Assembly (NCBI GenBank): GCA_017860335.1 | Contig: JAFNAU010000105.1 | Span: 1-6,994, forward strand | From: Bacteroidota bacterium | GTDB lineage: Bacteria > Bacteroidota > Bacteroidia > Bacteroidales > Paludibacteraceae | Direction of reading: 5' to 3' | Length of the DNA: 6,994 nt | In this document: piece after piece, positions 1 through 6,455 of the stretch | How the letters are laid out: each line of letters opens with the position of its first letter | Position numbering within the stretch: position 1 is the stretch's first letter | Notes under the pieces: model-generated | Seen by the model: the letters and a program-made list of their open reading frames with translations, nothing else | What the model was told of the DNA's origin: nothing | Database searches by the model: none | Made by a program: the position numbers and the translations under genes

Positions 1-1
1 G

Positions 2-283
2 TACATCAGCAGCGCCGTTTCAAAAAACTTACTGGAAAGTGCTTACCGGCAACAATCCGGCGACAGCAACACAAAACTTACTGCAACCGAAAAGGAAATT
101 CTGAAAGATATAGCATCGGGAAAAACCACCAGGGAAATATCTGATCAGCGGCATGTAAGCACACATACAATTGTCAGTCACCGAAAGAATATTTTCAGAA
201 AAATTGGGGTGAACAATGTGCATGAAGCAACAAAATACGCTGTAAAAGCCGGACTTATTGATCTGGCAGATTATTTTATTTAA
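2..283 (+). CDS. LuxR/NarL-type response regulator, C-terminal part (5' end outside window)
   Basis: Partial gene, open from the left edge: 93 codons ending in TAA. After a linker of about 25 residues the translation shows a NarL/FixJ-type helix-turn-helix: a T-x-x-E-x-E-I-L start (LTATEKEIL), a scaffold helix ending in GKTTREIS, and the recognition segment VSTHTIVSHRKNIFRKI, then a closing helix VNNVHEATKYAVKAGLI. That arrangement is the DNA-binding domain of two-component regulators of the LuxR superfamily. The phosphorylated receiver domain expected upstream cannot be seen, so it could also be a LuxR-type protein with another sensor domain. The stop lies 13 bp before the mnmA start on the same strand, so the two may share a transcript. 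No target genes can be named from the sequence. Confidence 0.9.
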   Translation, partial: YISSAVSKNLLESAYRQQSGDSNTKLTATEKEILKDIASGKTTREISDQRHVSTHTIVSHRKNIFRKIGVNNVHEATKYAVKAGLIDLADYFI

Positions 284-296
284 GACAAACATAACA

Positions 297-1219
297 ATGA
301 ATATAGCGACATTAATTTCGGGGGGCGTTGACAGTTCGGTAGTGGTACATCTGCTTAAAGAGAGCGGAATTACACCTTCGCTGTTTTATATCAAGATAGG
401 AATGGACGATGATGAGTTGCTTTGACACCCAATCCGGATGTCATGTGCAATAAACTGATTAAATTTGGCGTTTTCGAACAGCGAGTAGGGATCAGTTTCG
501 ACAAGACAGCAACCGGTCATTACGCGACGACTATTGAAAAGGATGGTAAAGTCTTTCTGGGAACAGCGAAAGATCCCGTGAAAGATCAGACCGATTTTCT
601 GGCACAGATTAATTACCTGCAGGTATCCAAATTGATGTTCCCCATTGGTCATCTGATGAAGAGCGAAGTAAGAAAAATCGCGGAAAATGCACAGCTCCCC
701 TCTGCAAAACGTCACGACAGTCAGGGAATTTGCTTCCTGGGCAAAGTTAATTACAATGATTTTATCCGGCGGTATCTCGGAGTGAAGCAGGGTCCTATCG
801 TGGAGCTGGAGACCGGAAAAATTCTGGGGCATCACAACGGTTACTGGTTTCATACGGTAGGCCAGCGCAAAGGCCTCGGACTTTCGGGAGGTCCCTGGTA
901 TGTTATCCGGAAAGACGTGGAATCCAATATTGTCTGGGCTTCAAGAGGTTTTGAGGTGGAATCTCAGTACGGATATGAATTTACCATGAATGATTTCCAT
1001 TTTATTACAGAAAATCCGTGGGAAAACGCAGAAGAAAGCGCTGATATAACCTTCAAGATCAGGCATACACCAGAGTTTACCAAAGGTAAAATTATAAAGA
1101 CCGGTGCGGGTTACCGCATAGTTTCCGAAGACAAACTTCAGGGGATAGCAGCTGGTCAATTTGGTGTTGTATATGACGAGGCGTCAGGCATCTGCATTGG
1201 TAGCGGCGAAATCGTCTGA
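297..1219 (+). pseudogene. mnmA: tRNA-specific 2-thiouridylase MnmA, disrupted by internal deletion and frameshift
   Basis: MnmA uses ATP and persulfide sulfur to thiolate U34 of Lys, Glu and Gln tRNAs. The ATG at 297 opens 42 codons (MNIATLISGGVDSSVVVHLL...) carrying the PP-loop SGGVDSS at codons 8-14, then hits TGA at 423-425. The rest of the protein continues in another frame from 422 (LTPNPDVMCNK) to TGA at 1217-1219. It holds the first catalytic cysteine in PDVMCN (446-448), the second in DSQGICF (731-733), the TGHYATT and GQRKGLGLSGG motifs and a complete C-terminal beta-barrel region. From memory, Bacteroidota homologues are about 350-360 residues and have some 47-50 residues between the GMDDDE-like stretch and LTPNP that are absent here, including half of the nucleotide-binding fold. 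A frameshift alone therefore cannot restore function. The 3' piece (422-1219, 265 codons) could still be made from TTG, but without the PP-loop. Bacteroides species carry several mnmA paralogues, so loss of one copy could be tolerated. An assembly error is the other explanation. Confidence 0.85.
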
Positions 1220-1228
1220 CAGCCTGAA

Positions 1229-1612
1229 TTACATCCCGCCAATCCGGCATAAATTCTCAATTTGCTTGTTCCATAGCAGTATGGTGTCTTCTATCTCGCC
1301 GGGCGTCGCATAATCGGTAACGATTAGTTCTATATGGCCGCTCAGGTCAAGCGAGACAATCTCCAGCTGAAAATATGCATCGGTGTCCTTATCGTCCTCC
1401 CATTGAAAACAAATCAGTTTTCCTTCCTTCAGCTGTTTCAGGCGGGCAACCTGCTCGTGACCTTCCCAACTGAAAGTGAATTCATCTCCTTCAACAGTTA
1501 CTACGTCGGAGAACCATTCAGCCAGTCCGAGTGGTGTTCCTATCATTTTCCAGAGAATAGCTTCAGAAGCATTATTCAATGGATATTCGATTGTAAGTTT
1601 TTCCTTTTTCAT
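1229..1612 (-). CDS. START-like domain protein
   Basis: 127 residues from the ATG whose complement lies at 1610-1612. The frame stays open further upstream, but the conserved family start MKKEKLTIEYPLN fits here, and the extra residues before it look unrelated. Recognisable features are IEYPL at the N-terminus, the helix/loop TPLGLAEWFSDVVTVEGDEFTFSWEGHEQ, alternating beta-strands (KLICFQWED, AYFQLEIV, HIELIVTDYA) and a C-terminal helix LLWNKQIENLCRIGGM. This matches the small START/AHSA1-like proteins common in Bacteroidota, a helix-grip fold with a hydrophobic pocket; ligand and role are unknown. It ends only 9 bp from the end of mnmA on the other strand, with no terminator between them. 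It lies 100 bp downstream of cdd on the same strand and may be read from its own promoter or through from cdd. A paired heptamer repeat (1656-1680) lies just upstream. Confidence 0.8.
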   Translation of the reverse strand: MKKEKLTIEYPLNNASEAILWKMIGTPLGLAEWFSDVVTVEGDEFTFSWEGHEQVARLKQLKEGKLICFQWEDDKDTDAYFQLEIVSLDLSGHIELIVTDYATPGEIEDTILLWNKQIENLCRIGGM

Positions 1613-1655
1613 CCGATCACGTGTTGGTTGGTTAATATTGAACACAAATACGGCA

Positions 1656-1680
1656 AGTTGCATAATCATACTCTGCAACT
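1656..1680. repeat. 7-bp inverted repeat, possible operator or hairpin upstream of the START-like gene
   Basis: AGTTGCA (1656-1662) and TGCAACT (1674-1680) are perfect inverted copies separated by 11 bp. They sit 44-68 bp before the START-like start codon, upstream of a weak -7-like string (CGTATTTG, minus strand). Spacing and position fit a regulator-binding site or a small RNA hairpin in the cdd/START-like spacer. With arms this short, chance is possible. Confidence 0.35.
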
Positions 1681-1712
1681 ATTCATATCCGGAATCCGGC
1701 AGCACTCTCCGG

Positions 1713-2195
1713 CTAAAGTGTTAAACTGTCTTTCCCAAAACTAAGGGGAAGCAATTGCTTGATGCTGTCGAACACATATATTTTATCTGTCCCGTACAGA
1801 ATTACTTTTATCGCCTGGTCGTATCTGTTCTCAGTCTCCAGCAAAACCTGCCGGCAGGCACCACAGGGTGTGACAGGCTCGGTGGTGAATTTATCGTTGG
1901 TAAAAGCAGCTATGGCCAGTAGTTTAACTGGAATGTCTGGATACTGAGAATTGGCATAGAATATGGCTGTCCGTTCAGCACAAGTTCCGGAGGGATAGGC
2001 TGAATTTTCCTGATTGTTTCCTCCGACAATAATTCCGTTTTCCAGTAATAATGCAGCGCCTACATGAAAAGCAGAGTAGGGCGCATAAGATTTCTGAGTT
2101 TGTTTTTTGGCTTCGTCAATTAAAGGAATAAATTCTGATGGAATGTCATTCGGCTGATATACTGAAATCTTTATTTCGTGACTGATATATTGCAT
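1713..2195 (-). CDS. cdd: cytidine deaminase
   Basis: Zinc enzyme that hydrolytically deaminates cytidine and deoxycytidine to uridine and deoxyuridine in pyrimidine salvage; cytoplasmic. 160 residues from the ATG at 2193-2195. The frame extends to a TTG at 2222, but that codon lies inside the promoter box, so the ATG is preferred. Visible motifs: YAPYSAFHVGAALL (37-50), the substrate-binding N-x-E (Asn61, Glu63), G-T-C-A-E with zinc ligand Cys72 and catalytic Glu74, and PCGAC with zinc ligands Cys111 and Cys114. All residues needed for catalysis are present, and the length fits the homotetrameric short-form Cdd plus about 25 extra N-terminal residues, as is common in Bacteroidota. It is divergent from the glucosaminidase gene and shares a 131-bp promoter region with it; the START-like gene follows downstream on the same strand. 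Confidence 0.95.
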   Translation of the reverse strand: MQYISHEIKISVYQPNDIPSEFIPLIDEAKKQTQKSYAPYSAFHVGAALLLENGIIVGGNNQENSAYPSGTCAERTAIFYANSQYPDIPVKLLAIAAFTNDKFTTEPVTPCGACRQVLLETENRYDQAIKVILYGTDKIYVFDSIKQLLPLSFGKDSLTL

Positions 2196-2219
2196 GAACT
2201 TGATATTTGGGTTATGGTA

Positions 2220-2227
2220 CAAATATA
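2220..2227 (-). promoter_or_regulatory. -7 box of the cdd promoter (TATATTTG)
   Basis: Read on the minus strand this is TATATTTG, a full match to the Bacteroidota TAnnTTTG -7 element, 24 bp before the cdd ATG, leaving a short leader. The nearest TTTG that could serve as a -33 element (2243-2246) is only 15 bp away, shorter than the usual spacing, so the -33 part is uncertain. Confidence 0.6.
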
Positions 2228-2268
2228 TAAAATAATTTAACTCAAACCGCTATTTCGTCAATAAGTTT

Positions 2269-2276
2269 TATATTTG
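2269..2276 (+). promoter_or_regulatory. -7 box of the glucosaminidase promoter (TATATTTG)
   Basis: TATATTTG on the plus strand matches TAnnTTTG and stands 50 bp before the glucosaminidase ATG, implying a leader of roughly 40-45 nt. No clear TTTG -33 element is seen at the usual distance. Together with the oppositely directed box at 2220-2227 it makes the spacer a divergent promoter region. Confidence 0.55.
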
Positions 2277-2326
2277 TAAAAAATTAATCAATCAAATACA
2301 ATCCAGTTTTTCTGAGATTATCAACT

Positions 2327-3265
2327 ATGAATAAATTCCTCATTTCTATCATATCATTGATATTTTTCTCCCAAACTTTTCTGGCTCAGAATAGGTCGGA
2401 ATCGTACCTGAATTATATTGAGAAATATTCAAATCTGGCAGTTGAGCAACAGAAACGGTATAAAATACCCGCAAGTATCACCCTGGCACAGGGTTTGCTG
2501 GAGTCGGCAGCCGGGATGAGCGAACTTTCCCGGACGTCCAACAATCATTTTGGTATCAAATGTCACAATGAATGGGAAGGTGAAAAAGTATTTCATAAGG
2601 ACGATCATGCCGACCCCGAATGTTTCAGAAAATATAAAGAGGTAAGTGAATCGTATGAAGACCATTCGCTGTTCCTGTCAAACAGGCGACATTATGCTTT
2701 TCTGTTTGACTTAAATCCAACCGATTACAAAGAGTGGGCTTATGGTCTGAAAAAAGCAGGTTATGCCTCCGATCCCGCATATCCCGTTAAACTGATTAAA
2801 ATCATTGAAGATTATGATTTACACCGGTATGATCTTGGCGGAAAGGCGAATTATCTCTATTCAAGAACCGAAAAGGCAGTCAGAATGCACGAAACGATTA
2901 AACCAAAAGCGTCTGCCGGAATCACCGATCATGATTTATTCCGGAACAATAAGGTAATCTGCATTTTCGCTCACACCGGCGACAGCTTTGAGAGCTTAGC
3001 CCGTGAGTTTAATATTCCGGAGAAAAAACTGCTTCAGTATAACGATTTGAGCGAAAGCACCGACATCGTGCCCGGCACCATTATTTATCTTAAGGCAAAG
3101 AAGAAAAAGGCTGCTGCCGGATTTCTGCAGCATGTGGTGAAGGAAGGCGAAAATATGTACCGTATTTCCCAAAAATACGGCATCCGGCTGGAAATGTTGT
3201 ACAAACTGAACAGTATGCCCTATTCAGAAGGGGCAGAGACTGGTATGATTCTCAAACTACGATAA
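2327..3265 (+). CDS. exported glucosaminidase (GH73-type) with two LysM domains
   Basis: Peptidoglycan hydrolase of 312 residues, predicted to cleave the N-acetylglucosaminyl bond of the glycan strand outside the inner membrane. Residues 1-20 form a signal peptide: MNKF, a hydrophobic core and a likely signal peptidase I site after FLA. Residues about 28-165 are the glucosaminidase (LYZ2/GH73) domain, with ASITLAQGLLESAAGMSEL carrying the probable catalytic Glu59, followed by NNHFGIKC, FRKYKEVSESYEDHSLFL and WAYGLKKAGYASDPAYPVKLI, all typical of the family. Two LysM modules follow, about 209-256 (HTGDSFESLAREFNIPEKKLLQYN) and 268-312 (VVKEGENMYRISQKYGIRLEMLYKLN), which would anchor the enzyme to peptidoglycan. 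This layout is common in Bacteroidota autolysins used in growth or daughter-cell separation; the exact role is not visible. It is first in a rightward run, its stop 4 bp before the DUF721 start. Confidence 0.92.
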   Translation: MNKFLISIISLIFFSQTFLAQNRSESYLNYIEKYSNLAVEQQKRYKIPASITLAQGLLESAAGMSELSRTSNNHFGIKCHNEWEGEKVFHKDDHADPECFRKYKEVSESYEDHSLFLSNRRHYAFLFDLNPTDYKEWAYGLKKAGYASDPAYPVKLIKIIEDYDLHRYDLGGKANYLYSRTEKAVRMHETIKPKASAGITDHDLFRNNKVICIFAHTGDSFESLAREFNIPEKKLLQYNDLSESTDIVPGTIIYLKAKKKKAAAGFLQHVVKEGENMYRISQKYGIRLEMLYKLNSMPYSEGAETGMILKLR

Positions 3266-3269
3266 CCCG

Positions 3270-3560
3270 ATGCGAAGAAAAAATACGGAAAAACTGAGCG
3301 ATATTCTCGGTGTAGTGCTGAAGCAGAATCATCTGGATGAAAAACTTTACGAAACAAGGGTTCTCAAATCATGGCCTGCTGTGCTGGGTGATAATGTCAT
3401 GAAGTACACGTCCGATATTTATTTCAACAGAAAAAAACTTTATGTAAAGTTAACATCCTCCGTGCTCAGGCAGGAACTTTTTATTACCCGCGAAGAAATT
3501 CGAAATTCACTGAACAATTTTGTCGGCTTTCCGGTTGTAAAAGAGATTGTGTTTTTGTAA
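3270..3560 (+). CDS. DUF721 / DciA-like protein
   Basis: 96 residues. It opens with an N-terminal helix (EKLSDILGVVLKQNHLDEKL), then VLKSWPAVLGDNVMKYTSDIYFNRKKLYVKLTSSVLRQELFITREEI and a short C-terminal strand. The W-x-x-(V/A)-(V/L)-G motif and the strand-strand-helix with KLYVKLTSSVLRQEL are the signature of the DUF721 family, whose best-studied member, DciA, helps load the replicative helicase DnaB in bacteria that lack DnaC. A helicase-loading role here is inferred from the family. The length equals that of the compact Bacteroidota members. The start lies 4 bp after the glucosaminidase stop, so the two genes are almost certainly co-transcribed, though no functional tie between them is obvious. 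Confidence 0.85.
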   Translation: MRRKNTEKLSDILGVVLKQNHLDEKLYETRVLKSWPAVLGDNVMKYTSDIYFNRKKLYVKLTSSVLRQELFITREEIRNSLNNFVGFPVVKEIVFL

Positions 3561-3591
3561 TAAACTTTTATGCTAACTTACACTACTTCCG

Positions 3592-4164
3592 ATGGATTAT
3601 AAAGCTGTAATATCACACAGATTAACGAAGGAAGAAGTACTCATAGTACGCGATGAGTTGATTTCAGATAAGGCAAGTTTTTCTGATTTTTTTCAGTTAA
3701 TTTTTCAGAAACCTGTAAAAACAGCCTGGCAAGTAGCCTGGATATGTGAAAAAGTGAGTGAAGCGGATGTGACGATGTTTACCGACGAGGATTATCATCA
3801 ACTGATTGACTTCACGCTGACCAATAATGAAGACGGTCTGCAACGACTCTGTCTTTCTGTTATACTTAACCTTCCTTTGAGAAAGCCTGTATCTGTTGAA
3901 TTTATCAATCAATGTTTTGATCAGATGATTTCACCCAGGAAGCCTGTTGGAGTGCAGGTACTTTCTATGAAAATCTTACACAAAATCTGTATTGCAGAAC
4001 CTGATCTTGGTGACGAACTGCTCGCCAGTCTTGAAAATACCGACGATCTGATGTATAGTCCGGGATTTATTTCGGCCCGAAAGCATGTGATTAAGTTCCT
4101 GAAAACTAATGGTAAAGGTGCATTTCGGGCAAACAGAAGGTTAAAAGATTATGCAGATTGGTAA
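3592..4164 (+). CDS. conserved helical protein of unknown function
   Basis: 190 residues with no recognisable catalytic motif, signal peptide or membrane segment. The chain looks all-helical: repeated amphipathic helices such as FSDFFQLIFQ, AWQVAWICEKVSE, DYHQLIDFTL, DGLQRLCLSVILNL, VEFINQCFDQMI, VGVQVLSMKILHKI and SARKHVIKFLKT, with a basic end (RANRRLKDYADW). The pattern resembles short HEAT/ARM-like helical stacks. Bacteroidota have a family of similarly sized helical proteins that databases sometimes label adenylosuccinate lyase; that label would be wrong here, since no fumarase/lyase signature is present. The ATG lies 31 bp after the DUF721 stop with no promoter or terminator between, so it probably belongs to the same transcript. 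It is a real gene by length, codon use and position; function unknown. Confidence 0.85.
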   Translation: MDYKAVISHRLTKEEVLIVRDELISDKASFSDFFQLIFQKPVKTAWQVAWICEKVSEADVTMFTDEDYHQLIDFTLTNNEDGLQRLCLSVILNLPLRKPVSVEFINQCFDQMISPRKPVGVQVLSMKILHKICIAEPDLGDELLASLENTDDLMYSPGFISARKHVIKFLKTNGKGAFRANRRLKDYADW

Positions 4165-4173
4165 TTTAATTGT

Positions 4174-4181
4174 TACCTTTG
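4174..4181 (+). promoter_or_regulatory. -7 box of the carboxyltransferase promoter (TACCTTTG)
   Basis: TACCTTTG followed by CACCC is a textbook Bacteroidota -7 element (TAnnTTTG). It lies 10 bp after the stop of the preceding gene and 37 bp before the carboxyltransferase ATG, giving an AT-rich leader of about 30 nt. The -33 part is not clear. It indicates that the carboxylase genes form their own transcription unit. Confidence 0.7.
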
Positions 4182-4218
4182 CACCCGATAAAAAATTGTT
4201 TTATTTAAATTTAAAAGT

Positions 4219-5763
4219 ATGTCTTTAAAGAAAAACATTATCGCTTTACGGCAAAAGAAAGCTATTGTTGAAAAAGGCGGCGGCGACAAAGCCCTTGAAA
4301 AACAAATAGCTATGGGTAAAATGCCAGCCCGTGTTCGTATTCTGGCATTACTCGACGAAGGCTCGTTTCACGAATATGACATGTTCGTTGAACATGAAGA
4401 ACAGAATTTTGGAATGGCCAACAAGGAGTTACCTGCCGAAGGTGTGATTACAGGAACAGGTACTATTAATGGCGCCCCTGTATGCATTTATGCACAAGAC
4501 TTTACTGTAATGGGTGGTTCACTTGGTTTGAAACACGCCCGTAAAATCACTAAAATAATGGATCATGCCCTGAAAATGAAGATCCCCTGTATCGGTATCA
4601 ACGACTCGGGGGGTGCACGTATTCAGGAAGGTATCGGAGCCCTTGCCGGCTATGGTGAGATATTTTTCCGTAACACGATGGCTTCCGGAGTAATACCTCA
4701 GTTATCTGTCATTCTTGGTCCCTGCGCAGGCGGTGCCGTTTATTCTCCCGCGCTAACCGATTTTGTATTTGTAGTGGAGAATATCTCCAAAATGTTCATT
4801 ACCGGACCAAATGTAATTGAAACCGTACTGGGTGAGAAAATTTCACAGGAAGATCTCGGCGGTGCCCGTGTACATGCCGAAATTACCGGAAATGCACACT
4901 TCTATGCAACAAGCGAAATGGAGTGCTTCAAACAGATTAAAACGTTGATTTCACTCATACCTCATAATAATGAAGTGAAAGCTAAAAGTGTGGCTCCAAA
5001 AGAACCAAAATTCAGAAAGAAAATAGAAAATATAATTCCATCTGATCCAAAGCAACCCTACGATGTACGTGACGTAATTTATGCGCTCACTGACGAATCC
5101 AAGTTCTTTGAAGTTCAGGAACTCTGGGCTGCGAATATCGTTATCGGATTTGGACGTATGAAGGGTGAAACAGTCGGATTTGTGGCAAACCAGCCATTGT
5201 ATCTGGCCGGTGTACTGGATTGCGATGCTTCCGATAAGGCTGCCCGTTTTATCCGCTTCTGCGATGCTTTCAACATCCCGATTATTACACTGGAAGATAT
5301 GCCCGGATATTTGCCGGGAGTTGATCAGGAACATGCCGGTGTGATACGTCACGGTGCCAAAATGTTGTATGCTTATTCCGAAGCTACAGTTCCAACAATA
5401 ACCATCATTCTGCGAAAAGCTTATGGCGGAGGTTATATCGCCATGAATTCACGTCACCTGGGTGCTGACTTTGTTTATGCATGGCCAAGCGCCGAGATTG
5501 CTGTTATGGGTCCTGAAGGTGCAGCCAACATTATTTTCCGGAAAGAAATTATGGAAGCAGAAGATGAAGATGCAATGCGTCAGCAGAAAGTAAAAGAATA
5601 TGTTGAGAAATTTGCAAATCCATTTGTTGCAGCCTCCAAAGGCTACATCGATGCTGTTATTGAACCCGCTGAAACACGTGACTTGCTGCTTCATTCTATG
5701 GAAGTTTCCAGACTGAAAGAAGAGCATCGTCCGATGAAAAAGCATGGAATACCTCCATTCTAA
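4219..5763 (+). CDS. acyl-CoA carboxylase beta (carboxyltransferase) subunit, propionyl-CoA carboxylase / methylmalonyl-CoA decarboxylase type
   Basis: 514 residues, the normal length for PccB/MmdA. The protein moves a carboxyl group between carboxybiotin and an acyl-CoA, chiefly propionyl-CoA/(S)-methylmalonyl-CoA. Two crotonase-like halves are visible. The N-terminal half holds ARVRILALLDEGSF (37-50), DFTVMGGSLGLKHARK (94-109), the oxyanion motif DSGGARIQEG (129-138) and GPCAGGAVYSPAL (167-179). The C-terminal half holds ITLEDMPGYLPGVDQEHAGV (356-375), RKAYGGGYIAMNSRH (399-413) and the AWPSAEIAVMGPEGAANIIF stretch (421-440). Position 407 in AYGGGYIAM is Ile, where strict actinobacterial PccB has Asp; MmdA and broad-specificity carboxylases also have Ile, so the substrate is not settled. 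A biotin carrier gene follows 67 bp downstream. Neither a biotin carboxylase nor the OadB/OadG-type membrane subunits are in the window, so carboxylase (PCC) and Na+-pumping decarboxylase (MmdA) roles cannot be told apart here. Confidence 0.95.
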   Translation: MSLKKNIIALRQKKAIVEKGGGDKALEKQIAMGKMPARVRILALLDEGSFHEYDMFVEHEEQNFGMANKELPAEGVITGTGTINGAPVCIYAQDFTVMGGSLGLKHARKITKIMDHALKMKIPCIGINDSGGARIQEGIGALAGYGEIFFRNTMASGVIPQLSVILGPCAGGAVYSPALTDFVFVVENISKMFITGPNVIETVLGEKISQEDLGGARVHAEITGNAHFYATSEMECFKQIKTLISLIPHNNEVKAKSVAPKEPKFRKKIENIIPSDPKQPYDVRDVIYALTDESKFFEVQELWAANIVIGFGRMKGETVGFVANQPLYLAGVLDCDASDKAARFIRFCDAFNIPIITLEDMPGYLPGVDQEHAGVIRHGAKMLYAYSEATVPTITIILRKAYGGGYIAMNSRHLGADFVYAWPSAEIAVMGPEGAANIIFRKEIMEAEDEDAMRQQKVKEYVEKFANPFVAASKGYIDAVIEPAETRDLLLHSMEVSRLKEEHRPMKKHGIPPF

Positions 5764-5783
5764 CGAACAGGTGTTAATGTTTT

Positions 5784-5791
5784 TAATTTTG
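5784..5791 (+). promoter_or_regulatory. possible internal -7 box before the biotin carrier gene (TAATTTTG)
   Basis: TAATTTTG fits TAnnTTTG and lies 40 bp before the carrier ATG in the AT-rich 67-bp gap. No -33 element is evident, and in AT-rich DNA this string can arise by chance. If used, it would let the carrier protein be made in excess over the carboxyltransferase. Confidence 0.35.
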
Positions 5792-5830
5792 TATTATATA
5801 GCTTAATATCAATTTATTATTAGAAACATT

Positions 5831-6442
5831 ATGGCTAAAAAAGAAAATAAAACAGACAGTACAGGCAAAGCTCAATTGGATGAGCAAAAAGCTAACAGAA
5901 AACAGACGATAGAAAGAGCGAAGAAAATACAGGCCGCCCGAAAAGCCGAAGAGGCTAAAAAGGCTGCGGAAAAAAAGTTAGCTCTGAAACAAAAGAAAGA
6001 AGAGGTAAAACCAACGGTTGCTGCTCCTTCGGAAAATGTTACGGACACAGATGTTAGACCAATGCCTGAGAATGAGAAAAAAACTATTAATAAACAGGTA
6101 AAAAGTATGAGTGCAGAAGATAAGAAGGAGCCAGAGTACGTTGATTTTGCAATAACAGCCCGAAAGTATAAAACACTGCTTACTAACAAATATAAAAACC
6201 GAAAATTCTGGATTAATCCAAGTCCGTACGAAATTCAATCGTATATTCCCGGTACAATAATAGATATTTGTGTGAAAGAGGGGAAAACAGTGCAGGAAGG
6301 CGATCCGTTGCTGGTGCTGGAATCCATGAAAATGCAAAATCGCATAGACATGCCCTTTACAGCTAAAATAAAAAAGATAAACGTAAAAGTGGGTGAGAGA
6401 ATACCGAAAGATTTTCTGATGGTCGAACTCGAACAGGCTTAA
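5831..6442 (+). CDS. biotin carboxyl carrier protein (acyl-CoA carboxylase / decarboxylase biotin subunit)
   Basis: 203 residues. Residues about 131-201 form a biotinyl domain: SYIPGTIIDICVKEGKTVQEGDPLLVLESMKMQNRIDMPFTAKIKKINVKVGERIPKDFLMVELE. The biotin-accepting lysine is Lys167 in ESMKM, with Ser in place of the usual Ala of EAMKM, a change seen in other carriers and probably harmless. Residues about 103-128 (YVDFAITARKYKTLLTNKYKNRKFW) are a conserved block of the Bacteroidota propionyl-CoA carboxylase carrier. The first 100 residues are extremely rich in Lys, Ala and Glu, with no aromatic residue until Tyr103. Residues 17-60 are a likely charged helix/coiled coil, then a PTVAAPSE hinge. 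The carrier shuttles CO2 between the carboxyltransferase encoded just upstream and a partner not in the window. A strong terminator begins 14 bp after the stop, closing the unit. Confidence 0.93.
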   Translation: MAKKENKTDSTGKAQLDEQKANRKQTIERAKKIQAARKAEEAKKAAEKKLALKQKKEEVKPTVAAPSENVTDTDVRPMPENEKKTINKQVKSMSAEDKKEPEYVDFAITARKYKTLLTNKYKNRKFWINPSPYEIQSYIPGTIIDICVKEGKTVQEGDPLLVLESMKMQNRIDMPFTAKIKKINVKVGERIPKDFLMVELEQA

Positions 6443-6455
6443 AATCCGTATAAAT

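Noticed and set aside
29..292. Minus-strand open frame of 87 codons over the regulator
   Set aside because: It is antisense to a clear helix-turn-helix domain and has no recognisable features.
415..430. Programmed ribosomal frameshift joining the two mnmA pieces
   Set aside because: A frameshift would still leave nearly 50 conserved residues of the nucleotide-binding fold missing, and no slippery site with a stimulating structure is evident.
1613..1678. Upstream extension of the START-like gene (22 extra residues)
   Set aside because: The added residues do not resemble the family, and the ATG at 1610-1612 begins exactly at the conserved domain.
1685..1712. CCGG-rich stretch after cdd as an intrinsic terminator
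   Set aside because: Only 4-bp stems (CCGG-ATT-CCGG) and no T-run follow on the minus strand; direct copies of ATCCGG explain the pattern.
2196..2222. TTG start for cdd nine codons upstream
   Set aside because: It overlaps the -7 box TATATTTG, so it would lie upstream of the likely transcript start; the ATG at 2193-2195 suffices.
4951..5745. Minus-strand open frames inside the carboxyltransferase gene
   Set aside because: Antisense shadows of a highly conserved gene, with no domain or start signal.
5872..6337. Two minus-strand open frames of 105 and 119 codons across the biotin carrier gene
   Set aside because: They are by-products of Lys/Ala/Glu-rich coding on the plus strand (Ser/Phe/Leu-rich antisense), with no recognisable domain; the plus-strand gene is certain.
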